Origin: Dipetalonema caudispina
Lineage: Eukaryota > Nematoda > Chromadorea > Rhabditida > Onchocercidae
Assembly (NCBI GenBank): GCA_013365325.1
Contig: JABVXV010000009.1
Span: 186,001 to 250,000, forward strand
Length of the DNA stretch: 64,000 nt
Reading direction: 5' to 3'
In this document: in pieces, positions 1 to 13,462 of the stretch
Numbering within the stretch: the stretch's first letter is position 1
Layout of the letters: the number at the start of each line of letters is the position of its first letter
Program-made: the position numbers and the translations under genes
The notes under the pieces: generated by a model
Seen by the model: the letters and a program-made list of their open reading frames with translations, nothing else
The model's database searches: none
Told to the model about the DNA's origin: nothing

Positions 1-3000
1 GTTTTTCTCGTGTTCGAATAGTATTTTGATTGTATCAGATAAAAAAGAACAATGGATCGGATGGCGAACATGTTGTTGACCAATTTTACGTACCTTTCTT
101 TTCATATCATCTTACCTTTTATGCATTTGATCATACTATATCTCACAAAAACGTTGAAAATGTTGATATCGCAGACAAGTGATGGAAGAATGATATAAAC
201 TCTTCTTGATGGCAACAACAATCGTGAACATGCAGTTGTCACTTGTCAACCAATTAGTAACATAATTAGGCATATAAAATGATTTTTATAACTTAACTAA
301 TATTCTAATTTCGTACGGGCCAGAAAATGTCATATCAAAATTTATCTCCGAAACCATTCTCTTCTTCATATTTCGAGTTGAGTTAACCTTTCATAATAAT
401 TTTATAATCTGTTTGAAATTTCACAAATTTAAAATATTTTAATGAATTCGACTGAAATGAAACGCGGCAATAGTAATATAATAGCATGTATGAGAATGAC
501 ATTTTTTTTTTAATTAAAAAAATAAATTGTAATTAATGAGAGACAAACGAAAATCAAACGAAGAATAATCGATCATTATGGCTTAGTTAAATTGTTCGTT
601 AAAAATTTCGAAGAGTTGACATAAAATTGTTGTAAAACTCAAAGAGAGTTGCTAAAATGAACCATCGATTAATTCTCTTCATTTCTTTATCAAAAATAAA
701 ATGAAACATTTGTACTACCAAAATTCTATTATTATCTTAATGATTACTGTAACATAATCAATTGAAATTACAACAAGTAATACAATAATTTGATTGTAAG
801 TAAATATTCAGCTAAAGATGTAATAAAGTAATAAACCTTCCATTAATCAACACAAAAATGACATCGACAATGATTGGATACAATTGCCAAATGAAACTGT
901 AAATGAGTAATGGTGAACTCTTCGATGAAGAGAAGAATTGGCAAAATATGTATACATATAAAAAAAAAAAAAGAGCATTTTCCTGTTGTTTAATGTGAGA
1001 CTAACATTGTCGTAAAAATTTATCGAAGAATTTTCTTTTTACAATTTTTCTTTTTTTCCTTTCTTTTCTTTTCTTTTTTCTTTTTTTTTTTTCTTTTTTT
1101 GTTAAATTCTAATCAATATTTTGTAAAATTTAATGTCCGAAAAAGAAATAATGCGGGGGAATAGAAGAGGAATAAAATGAGAAATGATCGAAAGATTAGC
1201 TTCGTCGAGCAAAAATGGTGTGCTATTTTGTTATGACGTAGATTTTACAAATCATTTTTCTTCTTTCATCAACCCTTCCCCAATGAAATGAAACAAAAAT
1301 GGCATCGTTAATAAATGGAATGTACCTATAAATAAACTCTCATCAATAAACACTTTTGTACACAGAAACTTATTGTGCAATACTTTCAATGAACTTTTCT
1401 CTCCATTCATGATAATATGGGTTTGCAATAACCGGAAATAGAAAACCTTATTCAGGAATACTGTTTATTGATCATTTATCAAAATATTTGTTCTATACTC
1501 TTCCTTTTTTTGCAGTTAAGAATAGTCTTTAATAATTTTTTCATCCGGTATGATTCAGTATGAAAATATTCATCCTGAAAAATCATACGATATTGACAAG
1601 CTTTCCATCCAATTTATCGCTGTTTGTTGATGAATAGAAGCTTTTTTTTTTTTTTTTTGAACGAGCTTTCATTGAAATTCAAATTTTCACTATTATTTCC
1701 CGAAAAAGCAGCTTGAATTGTAAGGCAAAAGAATGAAAAATATCGTATGATTTACAAATTGAATGTCATATCAAAATTTCTTAATGTAATATTTTTTAAC
1801 AGTTATGAAAGAAAAAATTTTTTTATAAAAATGAAAGTATTGTTAGAATGTGAGAAATATTTTAGGTCAGTAAAAATCAAACTTTTCTTCAATTTTTTAA
1901 ATGCTTTTAAGTTCTCAAATGTTCATGCGGCAGCAATAATATAAATGAAGTTTGCGGTAGGAAAAATTACTTTTTTTTGCATCAGAGTTGACGAAGAGAT
2001 GTGTGGTCGGAAAAATTATTTTTTTTTTTCTCGTCATACTTGATAGAATGCAATGGCAAGATATAACATATATTTTCCAAATAATAAACCTTTTTTAATT
2101 GTGAAATAAAACTTTCAAAAAACTTACTTTTAAATCGTAATTTTTCGATTCTGCTGTTTGCTGTATTGTTAAATTTTGTTCGTTTTAAGTTTTAGCTTTC
2201 CAAATTTTCTGCTCATGGAAATGGAACGGTCCAAAAAAAAAACAAGCATGTTTTATGCGAATGCTAATTTCCATAATATGTTTTTAATTGCATTGAAATA
2301 AACGGTTCCACTTTGTGATATTCATTTCAATTTTTATCCATTTTTTTTTAAACCCAAAGAAATTTGATTCATTGCAATATCAGCCGCTCTTTTATTGTCA
2401 TTTTATATTAATGCATGACTCAAATCAAGTAAAATGAATTGAATACTTAAAGGAATCAAGGAATTAGAGGCTCGAGAATGAAGAAAAAAGAATGTGAAAT
2501 ATTTGACAGATGCTTGTGATATACTACTAAACTTTTAAAACCCTAACGGTGATATATTAAAAATTATTAATACTTAAACTTTTCGAAAAGGTACATTGTC
2601 TACACCAATCATTTTCAAATGTTCAGAATTCTGAAGAGATCGTCATTGTAAAAAATAAAATTTTGTGGTACCAATTTGATAATTTCGGTCAACCAAAATT
2701 AACCCATCTTATTCGAAAGGATTTTTTTAGCATAAACTGTGTTAAATTATATTTTCTGGTGCTTTTTGTTAACTATGTCAGATAACATCGAAAAGACGAT
2801 GGATTGCTCTAAATTTCTCTAATCAAGAATTTTTAATACAAAATAGTTAATTAGCCGAATATCTTAAAATTATAGTGATCCCTAAAATCCAGTTGTGAAT
2901 GAAGAATAAATTCCTAATTTCTTGAACTATATTTTAATTCAAGGATCCAGCTTCTATCGACACAATGAGGCGTTCCTATGCCTCATAATTGATATTGCAT

Positions 3001-5610
3001 CGTATCCTCGTTCAGAAAATTTGCTTGTCATTTCGTATGTATCATGTAGTAACTCTTCTCATCGATTTCTTTCTTCGATCCCGACTATTTTTATACAAAA
3101 TAAATAGTTAAGATCATAGGGAGAAATCGAACAGAAGCATAAAATGTACTTAATTTTCTACGATATATATATTTTCTACGATTATTTTAAGAATAAAAGA
3201 TATGAATTACTGATTCATTCAATTATCCTTTCTAAGGCATATTAAGTTCTTGACATCATTTGACTAATTATCATACTTTAAGCTGTTGTAATTTATTATT
3301 GGTTGGATCGTCTGTTTTTTTTTTTGTTTAATTTTCCGTACTCTTCTAAGGTCTAATCAATCTAATTATATGTAAAAGCGCACTTCTCATGTCTACTATG
3401 TACTTTATCTAATTGTTGGTACATTAAGGTTTAATTCTTAGCAGATTTGGCATAGCTTACTCAAGAAAATTCAATGAGAGATGCTAGTAATTGTAAATTG
3501 AATGAAATTAAAAGTTAACCAGAACTAAATGTTGCGTAAATTTCCATACAATCTAATGCCTGATAGAAGAATTAAAACAATCATGGATCACAAAGGTCAG
3601 AATGTCCGATCACTACTTGTTTCATGAAACTGTTTATTGTAAATCGCGAGATTTGTTAGAGAAAACAAGTCGCAGGTTCATGGTATATAATATAAAACAG
3701 ATGATAATTTCATCTGAGATTTCTCGAAATGAATTTCTGGTAGAAGGTATGAAATAGTCGGCTTTCTAAATCAAAGAAATAAAAGCTAAATAGCATTCAC
3801 AGCATTTCAGATAGTGCTCATATCGTTTTGTGTAAATATGGTCATCATGTAATCTCCAATAATTTCATTTTTGCATATAATTGAATCCTAGGCCAATTAT
3901 CCGTACCGTTTCAAAATTATACAGAATGCTTTTGTGTTATTAAATGAATTTATATATTTGAACAAAATGGATCGAAAAATTGCTGCTGTGAGAACTAAAA
4001 ATTGTTGAAATGATGAGATTTTATGTTGCTTCCCACAAGAAAGAAGTCTGGTCCTTAATCGATCAGAAATGTTTCAATAATATCATTCGATTCATTTGAA
4101 TTGGATTAAAACGCATTTGCGGAAAAAGCTGTCCAACAAGTTTGCTCTCAAATGTTTCTGCTGGATGTTTATTTGATCTTTCGAAAAATCGCAGTGTTGA
4201 CGAAACCGACAGAAAAGGATGTCGTAGTTTGTCTGAAAGATATATTTGAAAAAAAGGAACGATATGTTTACAAGTTGCGAATTTTCAGGTTTTTCATTCT
4301 TCATCGATAGATGTATTTGAAGCTTATCTTTCATTTGTGAATTAATTTAAAACTTTCTGATTGCACTCTGTGTGCATTTCGAGTGGCATTACGCCTGTAA
4401 ATTCGACATTCAAGTTTTTATGTGCAGGATTTTCAACTTACTCATTCAAGTTCTCTTCTCTTCTAAGGCCAACATGCGCAAACATCTGGATTATTTCCAC
4501 TTTTTACTTTTAAGATTGATTCGTTCCATTCTTGAGTTTGATGAATAGCTACCAAAGTCTTTTTTTTTTTTTTTTTTGGAGAAAAACTAGAAGTCTTTTA
4601 AAACATTAAATTTAAATTTACACGCTCATATAAAAAATTTAAGGAATTAACATAATGACTCGTAGAAAGGCCTGGTATTGCAGTAGAGCCAAATGATTGT
4701 ATGCCAGATAGGGCAGAAAGAAATTTTCGATGGCAATCAGGAAAACCGAATCTGTTCTGATACTCAGTACCGAATCTGTTTTGACATTTGTGTAGTTTTG
4801 TTTTCATTATATTATAATATAAACCTTTTTTCAAGTTTAAGGAACCAGCATATTAACTAAAAAGGATAAACTTTTCTTTAGACCGGACCTAACTTTCAAA
4901 GGGTAGCAGCATTCCGATAGCAGTTCTTATGATAACAATATTCTTATTTACCTATCTTTAGGTTGCTTGAAAAAAATGATCAACTTAATTTATCCATCTG
5001 TTTTACTGCTAGAGGTTTCGGTTGTAGTCTAATCAATCAACACTTCATGGTTTTTTTTTTCAGCTAACTTGAAGTTCTAAAGAATGTATTGAAATTTTCC
5101 ATATGATAACATCAATTATCATTAATATTTCTAAGCTATGATAAAGTTTAGATTGCATTTGATGGTAGGACAGATATCATTTGAATGATGTTATCACTCG
5201 TACTTAAAAAATTAATACTTCCTATCCCATATCCCTACATTAAAGCTTCAAAATATTCCTATAGTGCTTTCTAGTATGATTCCAAAACCATCACTAATGA
5301 TGGATTCTAATTTAAAACTAATGATAAGTTGAACTTTTTAGTACTTACCTTTTATAGTACATTCTTCAGTCTCGCCAGGAAAAAACGAGTTCCTTTATGG
5401 AGGACTTATAGACCCATGCATGTCATCATTACATTATTAACATTCTCCTGATGAAATAATGCTTGATCAAAGGAGGGAGGAGCAGGAGAAGGAGGAAAAA
5501 CTGATCGCAGAAATGGGTCGACGACGCGTGGGGACACTTCCCGTATTTCGACGATCGTTTCATCACGGGCATTACATTTCCTACTTTCTACAACCACACC
5601 GATTCATAGG
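1..5610. other. Intergenic region, no recognisable gene
   Basis: AT-rich DNA with only short open frames (at most about 80 codons) that resemble no family I know and lack convincing splice-site pairs. It contains poly-T runs at 1642-1658 and 4560-4577. It also has small direct repeats: an imperfect copy near 1957-1980 and 2005-2030, ATTTTCTACGAT at about 3155 and 3171, and a 16-nt near-copy at about 4745 and 4769. The distal part just before 5611 should hold the promoter of the downstream ER protein gene. Confidence 0.6.
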
Positions 5611-8336
5611 ATGTATGGTTGTGCCATTTTTATCGTCTTCAATACTATCGTTCTTTTATTGCTTTCATCTAATACAGATGCTGCATTCGATACTAAACAA
5701 ATCTATCAAAATCCACTCTCACACGGTTAGTAAATAATTCATGTCAATAAAAAATTTTTAAATTCTAAATTTTTCTATCAACGTTAACAAAAAATTTGTT
5801 TAATCGGGTAGTAATTCGACGAATACTTCAATTATTAACTTTGATTGAAATAATAAACGACCATGTAATACTTTTGTCGTAGTATTACGGAAAGACCTGT
5901 AAATCTATTAATTTTGATAAATAGGCCTATAAGTTGATTCATTAACTTTTCATGTGATATTTTGAAGGTTTTGGTGAAGACATAGATTGGGTGAAATGGG
6001 AGGATGCGGTGGAAATCGCGATGGAAGTAAACAAACCTATATTCCTGTTAATACACAAATCGTGGTGTCATGCATGCAAAGGTTAGCTCTTCTCTTCTTG
6101 ATCCCTTTCAGATCGTCCAATCCTTTTCTTCTTATCCGGTTGACATTTACGAAGACATCGTTCTGTACTGTATTACATACTTAGTTTTGGCGCAAATATC
6201 GTCGAAAAGGTGAAGATTTCAGCATGAAACTTGCATTCCGGCAAATCTCTCATTTTCAGGGAAGCATTTATGATTTTGTTTGCTTTTAGAATTACATTGA
6301 TAAATTGTATGAGATAACTACGCTTAACAAAGTGCATTGCTGATTTGCTTTATTTCAGCACTGAAGAAAACATTTCAACAATCAAATGCCCGGAAGGCTT
6401 TTAAGACGCTCTCCAAATATTTTATTATGGTAAATACGGAAGATGATGAAGAACCGTATGAAGAAGAATATAAACCTGATGGAAAATATATCCCACGTGT
6501 GCTTTTCTTGGGTAAGCAATAATTATTTAAATTCAAACGATATTCTTTAAATTTCTGCTCGTTTTGAAATTCTATTTAAGCCAAAATGGCAAGAAATAAC
6601 AGCGCACGAATTGAACTATTTACCTAAGTAAGATTAAAATACTTTGCAAGGTAATGACAAATTTTCTGCCTGATTGTATGGAATAAATAAATAGACATCC
6701 CTTAAAAGGAATTAAAATGACGGGGTTTCTTTTCTTAAGTGGGATTGTCTTACAGTGAAGTGTTTTATGAACTTTACCCTGTAATAATTAGGTAAGCAAA
6801 TCGGTAAAGAATTCAGCGGAAATAGATTCCTTCTTTTTAAATTTTCGAAATTTGTTATCACTGATTAAAGCTATTGGTATAAACTTTGTTGAAATTCTTA
6901 CGAAAAATTTATGCATCTCATTTTAACTTCTATATATCTTGGTGACAACAAATTCTAGAAATTTAAAAGGAAAATTTATTTTTTGTGAAGAAATACTTCT
7001 CATTAGAAATGATTTTAGTATAATGTTAATTTTTTTAGTAGTAAAAAATCAAGCAAAAGTGTTGTGAAATTTAAAATGCAAAAGGTCACACGAAATATAG
7101 TTAAGAAATTAAAATGAGGTGCACAAATCTTTCTTTTCCAGTCATTTATTTAATGTTATATCGATCAAATATATTGCTTGATCATCTCTTCTACGTTTCT
7201 GTAACCTCTTGAGTTGTAAAATTCGAGATTTGAAAGTCACTAGCTACTTTATTATCTGCAGAAAATTTTCATTGAATTAATCATTTCACTCATATCTGAG
7301 ATTTCACAACCCTATTACTCTTACTTAGAAGTAATGTAGGTAAAAGAAGAAGTACGAATTAATTCAGTCTAAAATCCAATAATTTAATTTCTCTTATTCA
7401 TCTTTACAATAAACATAGCAATAACAATGATAATAATTCTATCAGTATTTGTGTTAAGATTTGTTTAACATAATCACTTTGCTGATTTCTCGTTTCTTCA
7501 ATTGATAACTGTTCTGTATCATTTCAGATAAAAATGGTGATTTGTTACCACAGTTTAAGAATAAGAAAGCAGAATACAAAAATTATGCATATTATTATTC
7601 CTCACCGGCAGATGTACTCAATTCAATGAAGGATGTCATGCGGTACTATAATATTGATGTTAGTTCCTTTATTAATTAGTATAAAAAATTGAATTGAATT
7701 GACTTAATAATTTTTTTTTCCCCCGCCCCTCCCCCTATTAAATTAAAATTGGTTAACTGGTGGGAATACTTAAAAGGTAAGATTACTAACTTTCTTTTCA
7801 ATACTTAACATGATAAGTAGATGAAATTACACAGAAGAATTATTCTTTTTATGAGATTGCTTTCTGTAATTGATTATCCTCTCAAATAATTATGGCAATG
7901 ATGGAAGCATTTTTGACATATTCATTTTGTTTACACTTCATTATATCTTAAAATGTGCCTTAACTGTTACTATGTGAACAAGTCTTATTTCTAGCAACAA
8001 TTAGACTTCGATGTTTGTTTTACCTTAAAATTACACTTATCAAATTTTCCGATTGAATTCTACAAAATCTTTAAAAACGAAAGATTTTAATTTTAGTACT
8101 TCTTAGTCGATATCTCTATGATCAGAAAGATGGACTTCTTATTCCGAAACTTTCCTCTTTACTCGTAGTTTCTTTATTGTTCGAGCTTCTTGACTATATT
8201 TCAGGTCCCAGAAATGAAGAAAGGTGCAAAACTGAAGCCAAATAAATTAAAGGATGATGAAGATGAAAAGCCGGAAAAAGATGAAACAACAGACAAAACT
8301 ACAAAAAGCGAAAAGAGCAGCAAATCCGATTTATAG
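5611..8336 (+). CDS. TXNDC12: TXNDC12/ERp18-like ER thioredoxin-fold protein
   Basis: Five exons: 5611-5725, 5968-6081, 6359-6511, 7528-7658, 8205-8336. All introns are GT-AG and the phases fit, giving 214 residues. Residues 1-24 form a signal peptide with a hydrophobic core. The thioredoxin fold follows, with [10 protein letters not shown] carrying the two active-site cysteines and a conserved cis-proline loop (YIPRVLFLD). Family members act in the ER lumen as small thiol-disulfide oxidoreductases. Order and spacing match human TXNDC12 closely, including GFGEDIDW and the EDDEEP acidic stretch. Two things differ: the active site is CHAC instead of the family's CGAC, and exon 5 adds a Lys/Asp/Glu-rich tail of about 43 residues ending in KSDL, where the human protein ends in EDEL. 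KSDL could be a weak ER-retrieval signal; this is inference. The start was chosen because this ATG opens the signal peptide. Confidence 0.93.
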
Positions 8337-8363
8337 TTTCCCGAAAATCATAAAGTAAAGAGA

Positions 8364-8369
8364 AATAAA
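8364..8369 (+). promoter_or_regulatory. Poly(A) signal of the TXNDC12-like gene
   Basis: A canonical AATAAA lies 28 nt after the stop codon, within AT-rich sequence, on the coding strand. Confidence 0.6.
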
Positions 8370-11035
8370 AGATAATTTTGAAAATAGACTGAAATTAGTT
8401 GGAGCATACATCATGCGAATCTGACATGCAGAATGCAGTGATTGCTGCTATATATATATGCACTCATGCATTCATGTGCATATGTTTCAATTGTTTTGTT
8501 TAGCGTGTCTTGCAAATTCGCTTAAGAACACGTGCGCTGAACGTATACATGCATTTGTTTGACTCTTGAAAATTGAAGATTGAAAGATTCTTTTAAAGGA
8601 TTAAAAATTTCAAATGTCTTCGTGACTTCGTGATAACGAGATAATTAACAAGCTAATTGGAGTGTGCAAATTTGCTGCACTAGGAATTGCAATTTTACAA
8701 GAGAGTAAGGGTAATGAGTGTAGAATATTTTACATTTTGAAGGCGCAAATGTCGCCGTAACCACTGTTATAGTGAAAAGCTGTCTGAAACAATGCGCATT
8801 GCAATCTGTTAATCCTAGATATCGAATATTATTGTTGAAAATTTTTTGAAAACATATCAAAAAGTGCAAATTCAGCACGAGTTGTTTAGACATCAAATCC
8901 TGTTTTTCACCCGCTTTTGAATTATTCGGATGGGATTATTTAGCAAAAGGTCAATTAATTAAATAGTTGCAGGTTTCATTTGATCATTTGAGATCATTCT
9001 TGGACATCTCAATTTTCTTACTTTTCTACTTTAACAATTTTGACATTGGTAGAATTAAAAAAAATGCACGGCGACCATTTTTTATTTACATTCCAATAGC
9101 TTTCAGTCTAAAGGTTATATACAAAATGTTGTACCCTAAGGTTAAAGTGTCACCGTATAGTTCACGAACTAGAAAAAAACAGTGACAGCATAATAATTCA
9201 AATTGAAATTATTATTGATGAAAACTTCATGTATCAACAAGACTCAGTACTTCTTATTGTTGAAAAATTAGGCAATGTGCTGAATATGCGACACATTTTT
9301 ACAAAATAATAAATTTTCGTAAAAGTATGAAATATATTTATTGTGTTACAATTAATATGAGCAATATCTATCATCACATTTAGATAATTTTTTTCCTCTC
9401 TTCATTTAATTCAAAACTTTTGACAATTCGATAATACCTATGCCATTTTGGCAGCTCCTAAGCACTAAACCCATTTGATTAACTTTTAGACCGTTATTAA
9501 TTACTACCTTAGCTAACCAATTGGTTTGTCCAGATAATGTACAAATAGTAAAAATCATCCGATCATAGTTTGTGTCTTATTTCGACAATAATTACATTCC
9601 GATGATCTATCTAACTTAATAATCTTTTCTAACCAAGATTTCTGATTATCTCATCCTAACTTTTTTACCACCAACTACTTTCACTACTACTTCCTTATAT
9701 TAAAGTGAATAAGTTTAATGTTTTTTAATCTGGAGGAAGTTTTACATCCAAGAATTAAATTTGAGACGTTATATAGATTATTTCTGAAATATGAAATTAA
9801 ATTAATTTTATTTTCTGTGCATAACCTTAGCAATCTTTTGTTACATGAAATTTAACTGCTCATATTCCTTAGAAAAATAAAAACCTATTCATCCTATTTT
9901 GTTGGAACTCTGAACAATGATATTAGATGAAATTAGCTAAGGAATTATTCATCAGGAAGGTATCCATCCGAAAGAAATATACCTAACTTTTGCTCTTATT
10001 CAATTCTTCAAGAATGCTCAAATGTGATTGGATCGAATCGTTGCATCTTATAGAATAATAAGTGAATTTTAATTGGTATTGGATTCTTGTTTTCTAGAAT
10101 ATCCGTTATATTTCTATCCACTTCAGTGATTCATAATATTGCCACTTCAAACTTCAACAGCAAAGATTTCAAACATTTGCTCACTTAACTTAGAAAACCT
10201 GTGAAAATCTAAAAAGTCAACTTTACCATTGAAAAAAAAAGTTTACAGAAGTTGCATTCAACAAACCGGAATTTTGCTTGAATTGATTTTAAGTCTTTTG
10301 ATACTGATTCCACTTACCTAAATCACTTAACAGCATGCAGCAATTCGGCTACTAATAAATTCAATATCATCTTCCACTGCTGGGAAAATGTTCCTCTAAT
10401 ATTTAGTTTTTTGAATTTTATGCAAATCCAAGATTATCGATTTGTAGGATACCCATAGCAGCAACTTGACCTCTCTAATAAGATTTTCATAAGTGTGCAT
10501 GCATGAAAAATAAAAGACATTAATCATTTTTGTTTTTATTCCAAATTTTTTATAATCAGTCGTAAAAATAAGCTGAACTTCATAAGCAACAATGTTTTTC
10601 AATTGAAAATACTACAAAAGATTAGCTTAGGTATACAAGCATATCTGGCGGTAAAGCTCTGCTTTTTTTTGTAGTGATGTTATTCAAAACTAAGAGTTTA
10701 TGCTACCATAACTTAGATGATCACAAAAAAGAAAAAAATGAATTCGAAATCAATTCAGACTTTTCCTCAATTTTTTTTTTAATAAGCAGCCTTAAACAGA
10801 ATTCTGAAATTTCACTCTTCAGCAAATTTATTCTAAATGGTTTTAATCATTTTAATATAATTTTATTTTAGCCTTATTTAGCACTTTTTCATCTATGAGT
10901 TAAAAATTAACATTTGATGTTTAAGTTAAGTTTTTTACAAAAATTCATTTTTCACAAATTAATGAATAATCCTTCAAAATTTTATCCTTTATATGTAATT
11001 TCTTGAGATTGGATAATTATTTAAGGTCTGTGTAA

Positions 11036-11078
11036 GGTTAGAGCTCTAACAGTGTTAGGTACCGATTGACCTCTAACC
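11036..11078. repeat. Nested palindrome in an intergenic island
   Basis: GTTAGAGCTCTAAC at 11037-11050 is a perfect 14-bp palindrome. GGTTAGAG at 11036-11043 can also pair with CTCTAACC at 11071-11078, so two exclusive foldings are possible. The surrounding bases are clearly richer in G+C than the flanks. Function is unknown. Confidence 0.5.
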
Positions 11079-12461
11079 CCCTGCTGAACAGTATTGCATT
11101 ATTGCATCATAAGCCATCATTATCCTTGTTGAAGTTTTCATAGTGCGGGCTGAAGAAGAGGAAAATGTTGATAGGATAAAAGTCCTTAAACTTATGTAAT
11201 GTTACCACTATTCTAGCAATTTTTTAGATACCTCAATGTTACCGATATCGAAGATGCTTTTGTTCATGTTGCCGAATAATTTACATATACGGGATTTTTT
11301 TTTCTTTCTGAGTATCACTAAACTATGGCATTATAGCAGAGACAAGAGGAAATATCTCAACTTTATTCTGCCCGAACTCGGTTGACAAAGTAAGCTTCCA
11401 ACTTTGTTTTCATTGAGAGAAAAATAAAACAGCAAATAGTTTTATTCCTACTCATTAGTTCCTAGCCAATATCATCAATCAAAATAATCATTTCCGGATG
11501 TTTTGGGATAACAGATGAGAGTCAAAACAAATAAATTTATTCCGCCTCAACGCTTTCAGAATTACTGGTCGAGGCACAGCCGGTATCATATATCACGATG
11601 TCCTTAAGATAAGCTGTAAGTAAAGTAGTATATGAGTCACTTTAGCATAGTACTTAATTGCCCGTTACTAATGTGACCTCTGATGTTGGCACTCTTATAA
11701 AATATCAGCTAGAAATTAAGGTTAAATTGTCACAAATTGAATGCAATTCTGTTTGTAATATGAATAAATTATTGTTCGTTCCAATTATCACATTAATATG
11801 ACTTTTAGAATTGTCATTTTCAAAATTGTAAGCAGAAAAGTAACCTGAAAAACTTTAATTGGGATAAGCTAAATTCATTTTGCTGTTTGCTGAAAAAACC
11901 AAATACTAAAATTGTGTAGAAATAATTTCGAACAATCCGGTTAAAACTGCAAAAACCTTATTCTTGCAAAAAAAAGTTTTGCACTTTCTGAAAGCAAAAG
12001 GAGGAGAAATTAAAAGAAAGTGTCAATAATGGATGACATCCTGCTGTGTATTGAACTTTTTTGTAGAAGTGGCGGAGATGGTTACCGATCATGCGACATT
12101 TATAATTATCTGAGAGGTAAACAAAGCATAATCAAAAAGCGAGGAGTAACAATAGCAAGCGGATATATATAAGTTTGCCGACAAAATATGATGCGGACAA
12201 TTAACTCACTATCGAATTACAAATAGCTCTTATCATATTGATTAAACAAAATTTTTTTTATGTGACCTGGTTCGAGAGCAAGAAAGTCAGCCTAGCAAAT
12301 TACATCGTCCACGTTTCAAAAACAGAACTTTCGAGTTGATACTGATCGGAGCGCAGATCACGCAGATATGTAATACATGGAAAACAATACTATAACTCGA
12401 ACTATCATTCAGGAGTACTTCATACTTATTTTGAAGCTTTCTGATTTCTGAATTACAAACT

Positions 12462-13462
12462 TTAACGTTCCAGTGCACCGAGCTTGCCATCTACCGAGAC
12501 ATAAAGTGACCGTTCGCAGTGAGTAGCACCAACTGTTTCACCTTCTTCTTCTTGATCATCGTTAAGGATTTGCCTCAGGGCATAAATATAATTGTTGGCC
12601 ATTCGAAGAGTTTCTAGAGATAATTTATTAGAATTTATGAACACTCCATAAATTGCAAAAAATGTTCATTCTGAAATAAAGGTTCCAAGAATTATTTGAA
12701 CGAAAAAAGTTTTGAAAAACATATATTCACCGATTTTAGTCAGCTTTGGTTCATCTGGAAGTTGCGGTAGTGTACGTCGTAATTTTTCCAGCGCTTCATT
12801 TAAATTATGCATTCGGCGACGTTCGCGAGCATTCGCTTTACTTCGACGAATTTGTTTCGTTCTTCGGATGGTTTCTGGGCTTCGAACTCGACAACGGTAT
12901 TTTCGTTTTGTTCGCTTCATTACATCTTGTCCGGTGGTTTTGCCCTCTCGTGTTTGCATTGACTGAATATTTTCGTCAATTTCCAGAAATTTTCCAAATT
13001 TTGTTGGAGAAAAAATTCAAAATATCAAAATATTTTAAAAAGATGAACTTTTCACTGGTCTCCAGAATTTTGCTCAATTTAAACTAAAATTATCAATAAT
13101 TCTATCAATAAGCTTAGTGATGTAAGGTCATTGATAAGGTCATTGTAACAAATTAAAAGCAAATGAAAGCTTGAAAAAAGTGTACCTTGTCAGCTTTATT
13201 AACATTAATACTTCACTGTTACTGCATCAATAATATTAATAAAAATTTGGTGATGAAAAATGAATAACAAAAAAGCAATGGATGGATCATTTACCTTACC
13301 GGTGACTGTGTTTAGAAAAAAAAAAACTGCCATACAGCAGGAAGTACTGAAATATAAACCAATTCGTTGTAAATTTGATAAGAAACAAATGAAGTATAGA
13401 ATAACCTGATGTTGACGTGTATACGTGGAAGTAGAAGATTTCTGATTCAAATACTTATCCAT
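12462..13462 (-). CDS. ngn-1: Neurogenin-type bHLH transcription factor
   Basis: Three exons, read downward: 13406-13462, 12731-12962 and 12462-12613, giving 146 residues. The bHLH domain spans roughly residues 57-115: basic region KANARERRRMHNLN (E66 is the expected E-box contact), helix 1, loop LPDEPKLTKI, and helix 2 starting ETLRMANNYIYAL. The MHNLN and PDEPKLTKIETLR signatures point to neurogenin over NeuroD or Atonal. Such factors pair with a Class I bHLH partner (Daughterless/E-protein, HLH-2 in worms) and drive neural fate. The basic region is preceded by a Lys/Arg-rich stretch, and the protein ends with a short acidic tail of about 35 residues. The first exon (19 residues) is less certain: it keeps phase and follows a CACAG acceptor 11 nt before the ATG, compatible with SL trans-splicing. 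If it is wrong, translation would start at the ATG at 12957-12959, 3 nt behind another acceptor. Confidence 0.85.

Larger units (their letters stand above)
8337..12461. other. Intergenic region between convergent genes
   Basis: About 4.1 kb between the 3' ends of the TXNDC12-like gene (+) and the bHLH gene (-). No open frame resembles a known protein. A less AT-rich island at about 11020-11080 carries a perfect 14-bp palindrome (11037-11050) and several hormone-receptor-like half-sites, described separately. The rest is low-complexity AT-rich DNA. Confidence 0.55.

Noticed and set aside
4598..4834. Minus-strand 78-codon frame with repeated QNRFG
   Set aside because: The repeat comes from a small DNA duplication; there is no splice context or family match.
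12265..12290. GGTTCGAG reminiscent of a tRNA T-loop
   Set aside because: No acceptor stem, anticodon arm or D arm can be formed around it.
12746..13087. 113-codon plus-strand frame
   Set aside because: Antisense shadow of the bHLH exon, whose minus-strand translation is clearly neurogenin-like.
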